Shown: positions 1 through 9,976, counted from the stretch's first letter. The stretch is 64,000 bases of DNA from Marinifilum caeruleilacunae (GCF_013141825.1 NZ_RZNH01000008.1:63000-126999); one strand, 5' to 3'. Numbers and translations are program-made. The notes: generated by a model from the letters alone, not told the origin.

Positions 1-6
1 ACTAGG

Positions 7-1959
7 CTACTGATCTTCTTTAATATTTACGATTCTAAATTCTGTGCGCCTGTTTAAGGCTTTTCCTTCTTTGGTTCGATTATCGGCAATTGCCTTAGAC
101 GAACCATATCCTTTAAAAAGCAATCTATCTTTGTGTATGCCTTTGTCTATTAGGTAATCACATACCGATTTCGCCCGATTTTCCGACAATTTCAAATTGT
201 GCTCTTCCGATCCTGTATGATCGGTATGTCCGGATATTTCCACAACGAAACCCTGATTTTGAATCAACAATTGATACAATACATACAATTCAGATTCCGA
301 CTTTGGTAGAATTTCCCAGGAGTCGGTATCAAAAAATACATTTCGTAGTACAATTTCACTTCCCAATTTCATTTTTTGCAGGCCAATATTCAACTCCTGG
401 GCCTTGTTTTGTTCCTTGTTTTCCATAAGCGAAAAATGATCGGAATAATACAAATATCCTTCACTTTCGGCGCTAAACATATATTCTTTTCCTGCCGGCA
501 AACAAATCAGGTATTCTCCATTTACCTTATCCGAATTGATCTTTGCAACAGTATCGTTCGAATTCAAATCGATCAATTGTAAAGAAGCATATAAGTTATC
601 CTTTGTTTCCACATCGTAAACCTTTCCCTTCAACCACGAAACCATAGGAGGTTGATGTTCCAGGGGTAAATCGAAGGTAAAAATGTCTTTTCCCTTTCCT
701 TCCAACCTATCCGACGAAAAGTATGCTTTATCGCCACTTGCATTAATCACAAGTCCTAATTCATCAGCAAAAGTATTAATCGGATAACCCAAATTCACTG
801 GTTCCGACCATTTCTGATCATCCTTGCGAGTAAGTTTATACAAGTCGTATCCCCCCATTCCTGGCAATCCATCAGAGGCGATTACCAGATACTGATTACT
901 GGCGTGTATAAAGGGTGACATTTCATTATTCGATGTGTTAAAATCCAGGTTTACTGGCTTGGACCATCTTTGCTTTCCTCCTGGCAGTATCTCCAGCAAT
1001 TCCGACTTCCAGATGTCCATTTTTCCCTTGCCTGATTTCCTGTTACTCACGAAGTAGAGAATTCTACCATCAGCCGAAATGCTTGGCTGAGCTTCCCATG
1101 CTGCCGAATTGATCACTGGTCCTAAATTCATTGGCTTCGACCATTGATCACCTTCACGCAGTGAATAGTAAATGTCACATCTCCCTAAACCATCTTTTCT
1201 TCCACAGGCAGTAAAATACATGTAACGACCATCAGCTGTAATGGATTGAGCTCCTTCGTTACTGGCAGTATTTATGCTTTCAGATAAACTTTGTGCTGGT
1301 CGCCAGCTGTCTTCATCCTTCAGGGCAAGCCAAAAATCCTCCTGGGGTTCTAATTTCACTTCTGTATCATTCATTCTTGCACTCAGGCGGGTAAATATCA
1401 ATACTTCCTCATCTGCAGTCAGACTCGGCCAGTATTCATCATTTTCGGTATTGATGGCCTTTCCTATATTAACCGGGTTAAATTCTACCGGATTTGCAAT
1501 CATTCGCAAAGCAACATCACAATTCATAATTTGCTTCATCGCCTTTGCTTTATTGCGCGATGATATTTTAGAAAAGGAAAGAAACTCTTCAAATTTGCCT
1601 TTGGCCATCTCATATTTCCCAAGCTTCAGATAGGCATTCCCCAAATTAAAATGTACCCTGGGAAAATAGTCATTGTCAATTTCTATTGCTTTTAGGTAAG
1701 CATGAATTTCCAATTCGGTATTTTTCATTGAATGATACACATCAGCCTGAAACAGGTATGCCTCAATAAAATTCGATTTAACTTCTAAAGCCTTCGTTAG
1801 CTTGTCTAGTGCTTGCTGATTATCACGATTTCGATAATGCTGGGCAGCCATTTCGTAATAATGAATTGCCTTACGTGATTTTACACTGTATTTTTTCTGG
1901 GCAACAGCACTATATGTTACCGATAACAGGAAGATTAATATGACAGTATATTTCCTCAT
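7..1959 (-). CDS. PorE-like envelope protein: TPR, PD40 propeller and OmpA C-terminal domain
   Basis: Predicted periplasmic protein of 650 aa anchored to peptidoglycan. From the N-terminus it shows a signal peptide ending near SAVAQ, TPR helices (about 30-140), several PD40/WD40-like propeller blades with YFVSNR- and YFSSDR-type motifs (about 170-440), a small beta-sandwich with a carboxypeptidase-regulatory look (about 450-530), and an OmpA-like domain (about 540-650) with SGHTDHTGS and a NRRTEFRI end. This order matches PorE of the type IX secretion system, but paralogues share it, so the PorE role is inferred. PorE is described as a lipoprotein; here no lipobox cysteine is seen. I chose the ATG at 1959 because it begins the signal peptide and avoids overlap with the upstream gene; an in-frame start at 2076 would run into that gene. 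It is last in an operon with the two genes to its right. Confidence 0.75.
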   Translation of the reverse strand: MRKYTVILIFLLSVTYSAVAQKKYSVKSRKAIHYYEMAAQHYRNRDNQQALDKLTKALEVKSNFIEAYLFQADVYHSMKNTELEIHAYLKAIEIDNDYFPRVHFNLGNAYLKLGKYEMAKGKFEEFLSFSKISSRNKAKAMKQIMNCDVALRMIANPVEFNPVNIGKAINTENDEYWPSLTADEEVLIFTRLSARMNDTEVKLEPQEDFWLALKDEDSWRPAQSLSESINTASNEGAQSITADGRYMYFTACGRKDGLGRCDIYYSLREGDQWSKPMNLGPVINSAAWEAQPSISADGRILYFVSNRKSGKGKMDIWKSELLEILPGGKQRWSKPVNLDFNTSNNEMSPFIHASNQYLVIASDGLPGMGGYDLYKLTRKDDQKWSEPVNLGYPINTFADELGLVINASGDKAYFSSDRLEGKGKDIFTFDLPLEHQPPMVSWLKGKVYDVETKDNLYASLQLIDLNSNDTVAKINSDKVNGEYLICLPAGKEYMFSAESEGYLYYSDHFSLMENKEQNKAQELNIGLQKMKLGSEIVLRNVFFDTDSWEILPKSESELYVLYQLLIQNQGFVVEISGHTDHTGSEEHNLKLSENRAKSVCDYLIDKGIHKDRLLFKGYGSSKAIADNRTKEGKALNRRTEFRIVNIKEDQ

Positions 1960-1981
1960 TTTTTGTTTCGAACTTAGCTTA

Positions 1982-4846
1982 TTACCTATGACAAATTTCA
2001 GCATACAAGCAGGTTCTGCAGGCATCCTCGTTTTCGACTTGTTCGAATGGAATTTCCGGGTTGAAAATTTCCTCAAACATTAGGGTTAAAGCGTCTAAAA
2101 ACTCTTTCTTATATACTCGGTAATCGTTTACTGGCTCAGGTTTCGAACGTCCTTCTTTTTTTGCCAGCATACAAGCAAACTTCTTACTAAAAAACTCCTT
2201 TAAGCTGTATACGCCAGGCGAAATTGCTTCGGCCGTTTTCCATTTGTCCTCGTAAAACAAACAGTACAAAAAGGTTTGAAAAGCTGCTTTATTTCGGCTT
2301 TTTCCCTCCTTCTCAAATAAAGATTCTATATCCTTAAAAAACAAGTCAGCTTTCCCTGTCTTGTAATCCAATATCCTAATTGTTCCATTAACCTGATCTA
2401 CACGGTCTATCAATCCACTCACATTTACCATTCTATTTCCTGATATTGGAACCTGAATTTTGTATTTATCCTCAAGTGATAGAATTTTAAAAGGTGCATA
2501 TTCCTGATCCAGAACCAAAATTCGATCGATATACTTTTTCAGGATATCAAAAATCAACAGATTTCTTCCTGATATTTGTACCTCTTTACCTTTTGGCAGC
2601 TGGAAATATGTCTCACGAAAAGCCGTAGTCAACTTTTCTTCAATGAGGGGTTTATTCTTTCGAATGTGTTCCAAATCTTCTTTCTCCAAAACCTTGCCTA
2701 CATATGGCTTATACAAATCTTCGAGCGTGTTGTGGAACAAATTTCCAAAAGTTGGAGGGTCAATTTCTTCCAATACCTGATCGGGCTCTTTTAAGCCGGC
2801 AATGTACTTAAAGTAAAAGCTAAGCGAACAAGTCAGGTAGGTGTTCAGAGCCGATGGAGAAAAGCTTCTGAACTGATCGCCGCAATATTCTGCCAAACGA
2901 TTTAAAATGCGATCATTTTTTTCAATGCTAATGGGCTTTGCCTCTTTCAAGGAGATATCATATCCCGGACTAGATTCAGTAATGCTAAATTCCGATTCAT
3001 ATTTTAATTGATACAGGAAACGACTCATTTCTCCTGTTCTTATCCCATCGCTTTGTGTGCTATACAAAAGTTTAATATCATCGGCACGCTGAATGAGACG
3101 ATAAAAATAGTAGGCAAAAATTGCATCCTGATGATCGATGGTTGGCATTCCAAATCCTTTTCTCAAATGATATGGAATAAATGAATTTGCAGTTCCGGTT
3201 TTTGGCAGCTTTCCTTCGTTCATCGATAACACCACCAGCTTTTTAAAATCCAGCAAACGGGTTTCCAAAATCCCCATCACCTGCAATCCGGCCAACGGCT
3301 CCCCTTCAAATGGGATGCTCAAAGATTGAATCATCTTTTCCAAAATCTTGAAAAAGGTGTCTTGCTTTACTTCAATTTGATGCTGATCGAGCAAAGATTT
3401 CAATCTCTTAATGGCCAAAAACAAATGATAGATGTATTCTTGCTCAATCTTATCTACCAGCGACTTGTCTTCATCTTTTGTCTCCAGACGCTGATATACA
3501 TTTTGCAATAGATTTAACAAATACAGTGCGAACTGATTTACATCTTTAACGGGCGAAAATAGTTTTTCAATCACCTCATCACCAAGCAATAATGATCTTG
3601 GAACTTTTATCTTATTCGTCGTCAGAATATCCTGGGTTAATTCATGGGCCAAATCAGGATTCACCGAATTCAAATACTGGTGATTCAACAAAGCCAGAAC
3701 TTCTTTGTGATGAAACTCAATCTCGTTTCCATTCTTACGAGCACTTTTTTGCAAATCGATAACCAGGCGCAAGAGACTTGCCACAGGAGTGTTCTTGGCC
3801 GGATATCCCATGGTAACATTTACATTATCAATAACTTCCGGAATGGAATGTAAAACTGGAAGCAGAAGTTCCTCGTCGGCCAAAACAATGGCCGTTTCTT
3901 CGGGTGCCACTTCGCTATCCTTACAGAATTCCTGTACTACAGAGTGGGCATATTTTGCCTGTCCTACCTCCGACGACAAGGACACAAACTCCACCTTAGC
4001 ATTATTCTGCTTTATATTAGAGAAACTTACTTCGGTTTTAGGAGTCGGGAATCGCTTGATGTTATCCCTTAAAAACAAACCTGCCTCGTGATACGGATTC
4101 TGCAGGTAAGACTCATCGTAATCCCAATAGAATTCAGCCAAATCCTTTCTCTTCAGGAATTCGAACAGGTCAATTTCACATCGATTCAAGGCATTAAATC
4201 CTACAAATATTACCTTCTTTGCCTGAAGCTGAATCTCTCCCGATTCCAATCCATCCAGCAGGGCACGGGAAGCCATTCCTTCATAAGCCAGATTTTCAGA
4301 TTTCAGTTCCTCTCTTAGATCTGCATAAATCGCGAATAAATTCTCCCATAAATTCACGAACTCTTTTTGATGCTCAGAATATTTTTCAGGTTTAAAAGAA
4401 CTCCAAAAAGCCTGTATGGCTTCCACTTGCTCATCGGTTAAATAATCAAAAAGGTTCTCTATTTCCTTCTCGTCGGCCAGGTTTTTGAATAGATGTTCCG
4501 CATGTACCCTGTACTTGTCTAAATCATCAAAATCGCCAAGCAACATCTCTCCCCAATGATAGAATTCATCGAAACTTTCGCTCACCTTCATTCTTTTCAC
4601 ATAGATTTTATAAAGGCGAAACAACAAGCCCAGGTTGTCTTCGATTTGCAGTTTGGAAAGAGATTTAAAAAACTCGCTAATGGTAAACACTCTTGGTGCC
4701 CAAATTGGTTTTGTGACCAATTCGTTCAGGTATTTCGAAAAGAACAATCCTGCTCTTCGGTTCGGAAAAACAAGGATACAGTCCGATAATTCGTTTTTAT
4801 ATTTTGAGTATAACTCTTTGGTAATTTGTTGTAAGAATGAATTCAT
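1982..4846 (-). CDS. AddB-like PD-(D/E)XK nuclease family protein
   Basis: About 954 aa, the usual length for the AddB/RexB-like protein of Bacteroidota, expected to take part in double-strand end processing for recombination. The N-terminal two thirds resemble a degenerate helicase fold that starts at FPNRRAGLFF and shows no clear Walker A. The C-terminal third is a PD-(D/E)XK nuclease: a YLTC cysteine near residue 669, then GLIDRVD and ILDYKTGKAD (about 805-830), then a C-x2-C-x5-C cluster in the last residues. One upstream cysteine plus three terminal cysteines is the Fe-S staple known from AddB and Cas4 nucleases. No AddA partner lies in this window. The start at 4846 (MNSFLQ) leaves 25 bases to the upstream stop; the longer open frame to 4936 would overlap that gene. 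Confidence 0.8.
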   Translation of the reverse strand: MNSFLQQITKELYSKYKNELSDCILVFPNRRAGLFFSKYLNELVTKPIWAPRVFTISEFFKSLSKLQIEDNLGLLFRLYKIYVKRMKVSESFDEFYHWGEMLLGDFDDLDKYRVHAEHLFKNLADEKEIENLFDYLTDEQVEAIQAFWSSFKPEKYSEHQKEFVNLWENLFAIYADLREELKSENLAYEGMASRALLDGLESGEIQLQAKKVIFVGFNALNRCEIDLFEFLKRKDLAEFYWDYDESYLQNPYHEAGLFLRDNIKRFPTPKTEVSFSNIKQNNAKVEFVSLSSEVGQAKYAHSVVQEFCKDSEVAPEETAIVLADEELLLPVLHSIPEVIDNVNVTMGYPAKNTPVASLLRLVIDLQKSARKNGNEIEFHHKEVLALLNHQYLNSVNPDLAHELTQDILTTNKIKVPRSLLLGDEVIEKLFSPVKDVNQFALYLLNLLQNVYQRLETKDEDKSLVDKIEQEYIYHLFLAIKRLKSLLDQHQIEVKQDTFFKILEKMIQSLSIPFEGEPLAGLQVMGILETRLLDFKKLVVLSMNEGKLPKTGTANSFIPYHLRKGFGMPTIDHQDAIFAYYFYRLIQRADDIKLLYSTQSDGIRTGEMSRFLYQLKYESEFSITESSPGYDISLKEAKPISIEKNDRILNRLAEYCGDQFRSFSPSALNTYLTCSLSFYFKYIAGLKEPDQVLEEIDPPTFGNLFHNTLEDLYKPYVGKVLEKEDLEHIRKNKPLIEEKLTTAFRETYFQLPKGKEVQISGRNLLIFDILKKYIDRILVLDQEYAPFKILSLEDKYKIQVPISGNRMVNVSGLIDRVDQVNGTIRILDYKTGKADLFFKDIESLFEKEGKSRNKAAFQTFLYCLFYEDKWKTAEAISPGVYSLKEFFSKKFACMLAKKEGRSKPEPVNDYRVYKKEFLDALTLMFEEIFNPEIPFEQVENEDACRTCLYAEICHR

Positions 4847-4871
4847 ATATAATGTAGGATATAAGTCTAAT

Positions 4872-5531
4872 TTAATTGCTCTCAAAGTGCCCGTACGAAA
4901 GTACAATTTCAATATTCCCTGACTGAAACATGCCATTGGGGTTCAATCCGGGTTTTCCTTCCGGGATATCGACTCCCAAATTCTTGTAATACTCTATCCA
5001 GAAAGGCAAATATTCACCTGTTTTCGAATCTTTAAATGTCATTGGTTCTAATTGAAACACCGCCGAAGAATCGCCACTATTCACAAACATTTCATAAATC
5101 AGTTCGGAACAGTAATAGCTCGAATCTCCCATTAGATAAATATGGTCGTATGGCAAGTGAAGCAAGCTATTTCCATAAACAAGGGCCGCCTCTATCCTTT
5201 GGGTGTATTTTTCCTTTAGTCTTCCAACAGCAATTTTATTGCTACGCTCCAGAAAGTCTTCCAAATTGGTCTGTATTACACCTTTCGATACTGCTTCGAG
5301 TATAAATATCTTCCCATTGGCATGAATATCGACTATTCCTACGTGCGAAAAATTCAATTCCTGTTCGCCCCCGGTAACCGATTCAATGGCCTCAGAGATG
5401 GAATCGGAATTCAAATCCTGAAAAATTATATCGCCTTTGCGGAATTCAAACTGCGTTTTTTTTTGTAAATTATGACAGCTTGAAAAGTACGAAGCTACCA
5501 GCACAATAATTATGGTACGAAGAAATATCAT
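4872..5531 (-). CDS. YiiX-like permuted NlpC/P60 cysteine hydrolase, lipoprotein
   Basis: About 219 aa. A short hydrophobic leader ends at SYFSSC, a plausible lipobox, so the protein is probably a periplasm-facing lipoprotein. The body fits the YiiX/DUF830 permuted papain-like family: FRKGDIIFQ near the N-terminus, a catalytic-type histidine in SHVGIVD, and the cysteine later in YYCSELIYEMF. The order His before Cys is the mark of the permuted class. Such proteins are thought to cut cell-wall peptides or lipid amide or ester bonds; the substrate is unknown here. The ATG at 5531 is preferred over an upstream in-frame TTG at 5561, which lies inside the predicted -7 promoter box. It is first gene of a three-gene operon. 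Confidence 0.75.
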   Translation of the reverse strand: MIFLRTIIIVLVASYFSSCHNLQKKTQFEFRKGDIIFQDLNSDSISEAIESVTGGEQELNFSHVGIVDIHANGKIFILEAVSKGVIQTNLEDFLERSNKIAVGRLKEKYTQRIEAALVYGNSLLHLPYDHIYLMGDSSYYCSELIYEMFVNSGDSSAVFQLEPMTFKDSKTGEYLPFWIEYYKNLGVDIPEGKPGLNPNGMFQSGNIEIVLSYGHFESN

Positions 5532-5558
5532 GCTTTGAATTATTGATGATTTTGAATG

Positions 5559-5587
5559 CAAATCTAAATTAATTGGAAATTGCTACA
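5559..5587 (-). promoter_or_regulatory. Bacteroidota-type promoter of the yiiX-addB-ompA operon
   Basis: Read on the minus strand, TAGATTTG (5559-5566) fits the -7 consensus TAnnTTTG, and a TTG at 5585-5587 sits 18 bases upstream as a -33 element. Transcription would start near 5553, about 20 bases before the chosen ATG. Confidence 0.55.
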
Positions 5588-5634
5588 ATCGAAAAAATAG
5601 ACAGGTATTTTTTCTGCAAATGTTAAACAATATC

Positions 5635-5713
5635 AGCTTATAGAAAATGTCTATAAGCTCATTAGTAAAAAAAATGACCTTTTGGTCTTTTATTCTGGTT
5701 GATCATGACCAGT
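5635..5713. promoter_or_regulatory. Cluster of hairpins in the yiiX/sucA divergent region
   Basis: A perfect 9-bp stem (AGCTTATAG / CTATAAGCT, 5635-5659, 7-base loop) is followed by a small GACC-TTTT-GGTC hairpin with a T tract (5676-5690) and a 5-bp CTGGT/ACCAG inverted repeat (5695-5713). All lie upstream of the predicted sucA -7 box, so they may be DNA operator sites or the end of an upstream short transcript. Their role is not known. Confidence 0.4.
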
Positions 5714-5729
5714 AAAGTTTCAAAATTAA

Positions 5730-5737
5730 TACATTTG
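5730..5737 (+). promoter_or_regulatory. Predicted -7 promoter element of sucAB
   Basis: TACATTTG matches TAnnTTTG 45 bases before the sucA ATG. No good -33 TTTG is visible at the usual 18-19 base spacing, so an activator may be needed, or the call may be wrong. Confidence 0.4.
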
Positions 5738-5781
5738 TTTAAGCGACAACAAAAAATCAGACAAGTACAACAAACAATTCT

Positions 5782-8634
5782 ATGGATAAATTCAGTTTTT
5801 TGGGTAATAGTGAAATCGAATATATTGATGAGCTTTACCAATCCTATAAGCAAAATCCCGATTCGGTCGAAGAAAAATGGAGAGCTTTTTTCCAGGGATT
5901 CGATTTTGCATCGGCTAATTTTCCAGTAAAACAACAAAGTTCCAATAACGAGCCAGCCAGCGAATCGATGAGCAAAGAATTCAATGTAATGAATTTGATT
6001 CAGGCTTATCGTCAGAGAGGGCATTTGTTTACCAAAACCAATCCGGTAAGAACACGAAGAAAATATTTTCCAACCCTGGACATTGAAAATTTCGATTTGG
6101 CAGAGTCGGATTTGGAAACTCCTTTTCATGCCGGAAAAGAAATTGGCATTGGAGTTGCTAAATTGAAAGACATAGTAGCTCATTTGCAGGAAACTTACTG
6201 TAAATCGGTTGGTGCCGAATATGTTTTTGTTCGACACCCGCAGATGCTAAGATGGCTTCAAAAGAAAATGGAGAGTTCGAAAAACACACCACAATTTTCC
6301 GATGAGCAGCGCAAGCACATCTACTACCATTTAAGAATGGCAGTTGGCTTCGAAAACTACATTCACAAGAAATTTGTTGGGCAGAAAAGATTCTCATTAG
6401 AAGGAGCAGAAACCCTTATCCCAGCTTTGGATGCCATGATTGAACGAGGTGCTGAACTTGGGGTTGAAGAGTTCATTTTTGGAATGGCCCATCGAGGCAG
6501 GTTGAATGTTCTTGCGAATATTCTTGAAAAACCTTACGAAAATATCTTCAAAGAATTTGTTGGAGAAGAATATGAAGAAGATATCGCTTTAGGCGATGTG
6601 AAATATCACCTTGGTTATGGCAACTCGGTTAAAACAGATGATGGCAGCGAAGTAAAATTACATTTGGCACCAAATCCATCTCACCTTGAAACCGTAGGAG
6701 CCGTTGTACAAGGAATTTCTCGATCTAAAATTGATAATGACTATTCGGGCGATCAGGATAAACTGGTTCCTGTTGTAATACATGGCGATGCTGCAATTGC
6801 CGGACAGGGAATTGTGTATGAAACCATTCAAATGTCTCAACTAAAAGGATACAAAACCGGGGGTACAATCCATTTGGTAATTAACAACCAGGTAGGATTT
6901 ACAACCAATTACCTGGATGCAAGATCGAGCACCTATTGTACCGATGTGGCAAAGGTAACACGCTGTCCTGTTTTTCATGTAAATGGTGATGATGTAGAGG
7001 CATTAATTTTTACCATTAAAATGGCAATGGAATACCGCCAGGAGTTTAACACCGATGTGTTCATTGATATTTTATCGTACAGAAAGTATGGACATAACGA
7101 AGGTGATGAGCCTCGTTTTACCCAACCAATTTTGTATAAGGAGATTGCAAAGCACAAAAATCCAAGAGATCTGTATGCAGATTATTTGATTGAAAAAGGC
7201 GTCTATTCTACAAGCGAAATCAAAACTATAAATTCTGATTACAATAAACTCCTGGATGATAAATTTGAGCTATCTAAATCATTTGATAAGGTAATTATTC
7301 AACCATTCCTCGATGATTATTATAAAGGAATTAGATATTCCGTTGAATCGGATTTTGAAGCTTCACCTGAAACTGGAGTGAACAAAAAAACACTCCTTGC
7401 TTTGGCCGATAACTTTACATCGCTTCCTGAAGACCTGAAATTTTTCAAGAAAATTGGCAAGTTGATGACCGATAGGAAGAAAATGGTAGAAAATGATCAG
7501 CTTGACTGGGCAATGGGTGAAATGCTGGCCTATTCGAGTTTGTTGACAGAAGGAAATTCGGTTAGAATTAGTGGCCAGGATTCGGAACGTGGAACTTTCT
7601 CGCACCGACATGCTGCCCTTGTTATCGAGGATACTGATAAAAAATATTTCCCACTTAAAAATCTGTCTGAAGATCAGGCTCCATTCCATGTTTACAACTC
7701 ATCATTAAGTGAATATGGTGTACTTGGCTATGAGTATGGATATGCTCTGGCTCATCCATCAGGTTTAACCATTTGGGAGGCGCAGTTTGGAGATTTCCAT
7801 AATGTAGCACAGGCGGTTATTGACCAATACATTAGTGCGGCCGAAGACAAATGGGGAATTAAAAATGGTTTGGTAATGTATTTGCCACATGGATATGAAG
7901 GACAAGGTGCAGAACATTCGAGTGCAAGAATGGAACGATTCCTGACGCTTTGTGCACACAATAATATGCAAATTACAAATCCGACCACCCCAGCCAACTT
8001 GTTCCACATGCTTCGTCGACAGGTAAAGAGAGATATCAGGGTTCCTTTAATTTGTTTCTCTCCTAAGAGTTTGCTTCGTCACCCAGCTTGTGTTTCAAGT
8101 ATGGATGAAATGGCTAAAGGCAATTTCCAGGAGGTAATTGATGACAAGAACGTAATTTCGGAAGAAGTAAGAAGAGTTGTTTTCTGTACAGGTAAGGTGT
8201 ATTACGATTTACTGGCACAGAAAGAAAAGCTAAATGCTCAGGATATTGCCCTGGTTCGTTTGGAGCAATTGTATCCATTCCCACATGCACAGGTTGATAA
8301 AGTATTGGAAAGATATCCGAATGCGATTCTTCACCTATGGGTACAGGAAGAACCTGAAAATATGGGCGCATGGCAGTTTGTAAATTACAACTTCAAAAAT
8401 AAAGAAGTAAAATTGGTTCCTGTAGCGCGTCAGGCCAGTGGAAGCCCGGCAACCGGATTGGCAAAAATCCATATGCTTGGTCAGAACGAAATTATCAACA
8501 AAGTGTTTAGAAAATGTGACTGCGACAGGAAATTGAAATATTGTGGTCTACAGTGTGTCGAGGGAAGTTCGCATGAGGAAATTCTTCAGACACATGAATA
8601 TTTTGAAGAGAAAAAAAGCAAGCTATTAATGTAA
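5782..8634 (+). CDS. sucA: 2-oxoglutarate dehydrogenase E1 component
   Basis: 950 aa, close to the 930-950 aa of the family. This thiamin-diphosphate enzyme decarboxylates 2-oxoglutarate and passes the succinyl group to the E2 lipoyl arm in the TCA cycle. It shows the N-terminal SucA extension (FLGNSEIEYIDELY), MAHRGRLNVL near residue 235, SHLETVG, the GDAAIAGQG...NNQVGFTT thiamin-binding region near 334-370, and the C-terminal transketolase-like pyrimidine domain with GYEYGYA and PHGYEGQGAEHSSAR. The partner sucB lies 61 bases downstream in the same direction. No lpd (E3) gene is in the window. Its presence beside ferredoxin-dependent KOR genes suggests a switch between respiratory and fermentative use of 2-oxoacids (inference). 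Confidence 0.97.
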   Translation: MDKFSFLGNSEIEYIDELYQSYKQNPDSVEEKWRAFFQGFDFASANFPVKQQSSNNEPASESMSKEFNVMNLIQAYRQRGHLFTKTNPVRTRRKYFPTLDIENFDLAESDLETPFHAGKEIGIGVAKLKDIVAHLQETYCKSVGAEYVFVRHPQMLRWLQKKMESSKNTPQFSDEQRKHIYYHLRMAVGFENYIHKKFVGQKRFSLEGAETLIPALDAMIERGAELGVEEFIFGMAHRGRLNVLANILEKPYENIFKEFVGEEYEEDIALGDVKYHLGYGNSVKTDDGSEVKLHLAPNPSHLETVGAVVQGISRSKIDNDYSGDQDKLVPVVIHGDAAIAGQGIVYETIQMSQLKGYKTGGTIHLVINNQVGFTTNYLDARSSTYCTDVAKVTRCPVFHVNGDDVEALIFTIKMAMEYRQEFNTDVFIDILSYRKYGHNEGDEPRFTQPILYKEIAKHKNPRDLYADYLIEKGVYSTSEIKTINSDYNKLLDDKFELSKSFDKVIIQPFLDDYYKGIRYSVESDFEASPETGVNKKTLLALADNFTSLPEDLKFFKKIGKLMTDRKKMVENDQLDWAMGEMLAYSSLLTEGNSVRISGQDSERGTFSHRHAALVIEDTDKKYFPLKNLSEDQAPFHVYNSSLSEYGVLGYEYGYALAHPSGLTIWEAQFGDFHNVAQAVIDQYISAAEDKWGIKNGLVMYLPHGYEGQGAEHSSARMERFLTLCAHNNMQITNPTTPANLFHMLRRQVKRDIRVPLICFSPKSLLRHPACVSSMDEMAKGNFQEVIDDKNVISEEVRRVVFCTGKVYYDLLAQKEKLNAQDIALVRLEQLYPFPHAQVDKVLERYPNAILHLWVQEEPENMGAWQFVNYNFKNKEVKLVPVARQASGSPATGLAKIHMLGQNEIINKVFRKCDCDRKLKYCGLQCVEGSSHEEILQTHEYFEEKKSKLLM

Positions 8635-8695
8635 TGATGATTGAAGATTTGAAATTCAAACATTCGAGAACAAAATCCATAACGATATAACACAA

Positions 8696-9937
8696 ATGAT
8701 TGAAATAAAAATACCAAGTCCTGGAGAATCCATATCGGAAGTTGAAATTGCCAATTGGTTTGTTGCCGATGGCGATATTGTGGAAAAAGATCAAGACATT
8801 GCCGAAATTGAATCGGACAAAGCAACACTAACACTGGTTGCTGATGAAGGAGGTAAAATTGAAATTCTTGCACAAGAGGGCGATACCGTTGAGGTTGGTT
8901 CGGTAGCTTGTAAAATTGACACCAGTTTTGCTGGCAAAGCCCCAAGTCCTAAGGCAGAACCGGCAAAAGAGGAAATTGTGGAAGCCAAAGAATCCATCGG
9001 TTCTACTCCAGCCAAAAGTGTTGAATCGGAAAATTACAAAGAGGTAAAAATTTCTCCAGTGGCTAAAAAGCTGATGGAAGAAAATCAGCTTTCGGTTGAT
9101 GATGTAATAGCAGGTTTACAAAGGTTATCCAAAAAGGATATTCAAGCCGTTGTGGAAAATCAGAACAACCAACCAGCTGCCGTATCTGCCGAGCCAAAGG
9201 CCATTTCTCGTGAAGAGAAACGCACGAAAATGACAAATCTGCGCAAGAAGTTAAGCGCTCGCCTGGTATCGGTTAAAAACGAAACTGCCATGCTAACAAC
9301 TTTTAACGAGGTTGACATGAGTGCAGTAATGGAATTGAGAAAGAAATATCAGAAGAAATTCATTGATACTCATGATATCAAACTTGGTTTTATGTCTTTC
9401 TTTACCAAAGCGGTTACCGAAGCTTTAAAAGCTCACCCTATGGTAAATTCTATGATTGATGGAGAAGAAATTGTAACTCCTGATTTTGCGGATGTTGCCA
9501 TTGCGGTTCAAACACCTAAAGGATTAATGGTTCCTGTAATTAGAAATGCAGAATCGCTAGGTTTAGCAGAAATTGAAAAGAAATTGATGGAGCTGGCTAA
9601 CAAAGCCCGATCGGGTAAGATTAGCCTTGATGAAATGACGGGAGGTACATTTACAATTACCAATGGTGGTGTATTTGGTTCTTTATTGAGTACGCCGATT
9701 ATCAACCCTCCACAATCGGGAATTTTAGGAATGCACAATATTGTAGAACGCCCTGTTGCCGTAAATGGAAAGGTTGAAATCCGACCAATGATGTACATTG
9801 CCCTATCTTACGATCACCGAGTGATTGATGGTAAGGATTCGGTTGGTTTCCTTGTAAAAATTAAGGAGATGATTGAAAATCCACATAAAATGTTGTTCGA
9901 TGGAAAAGATCCGGATAGCATGTTGCTGGGATTATAG
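8696..9937 (+). CDS. sucB: Dihydrolipoamide succinyltransferase (2-oxoglutarate dehydrogenase E2)
   Basis: 413 aa. The N-terminal lipoyl domain carries the lysine to be lipoylated at about residue 42 ([10 protein letters not shown]). A linker rich in Ala, Pro and Glu follows, then a peripheral-subunit-binding region (about 117-155) and the catalytic acyltransferase core ending with [12 protein letters not shown], the HxxxD active-site motif near residue 374. The subunit-binding region keeps [10 protein letters not shown] but lacks the usual GTG-x-x-GRI stretch, reading [11 protein letters not shown] instead. It forms an operon with sucA and ends at a strong terminator. Confidence 0.95.
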   Translation: MIEIKIPSPGESISEVEIANWFVADGDIVEKDQDIAEIESDKATLTLVADEGGKIEILAQEGDTVEVGSVACKIDTSFAGKAPSPKAEPAKEEIVEAKESIGSTPAKSVESENYKEVKISPVAKKLMEENQLSVDDVIAGLQRLSKKDIQAVVENQNNQPAAVSAEPKAISREEKRTKMTNLRKKLSARLVSVKNETAMLTTFNEVDMSAVMELRKKYQKKFIDTHDIKLGFMSFFTKAVTEALKAHPMVNSMIDGEEIVTPDFADVAIAVQTPKGLMVPVIRNAESLGLAEIEKKLMELANKARSGKISLDEMTGGTFTITNGGVFGSLLSTPIINPPQSGILGMHNIVERPVAVNGKVEIRPMMYIALSYDHRVIDGKDSVGFLVKIKEMIENPHKMLFDGKDPDSMLLGL

Positions 9938-9941
9938 AAAT

Positions 9942-9976
9942 AAAAAAAGCGATGAAATTTCATCGCTTTTTTTTTT
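9942..9976. terminator. Bidirectional terminator between sucB and the M23-like gene
   Basis: AAAAAAAGCGATGAAA pairs with TTTCATCGCTTTTTTT almost without a loop. A- and T-tracts on both sides let it end sucAB on the plus strand and the convergent gene on the minus strand, whose stop codon lies inside the T tract. Confidence 0.85.

Noticed and set aside
5662-6237. Minus-strand open frame of 191 codons over the sucA start
   Set aside because: It is antisense to the well-supported sucA coding sequence and its product is low-complexity with no family signature.
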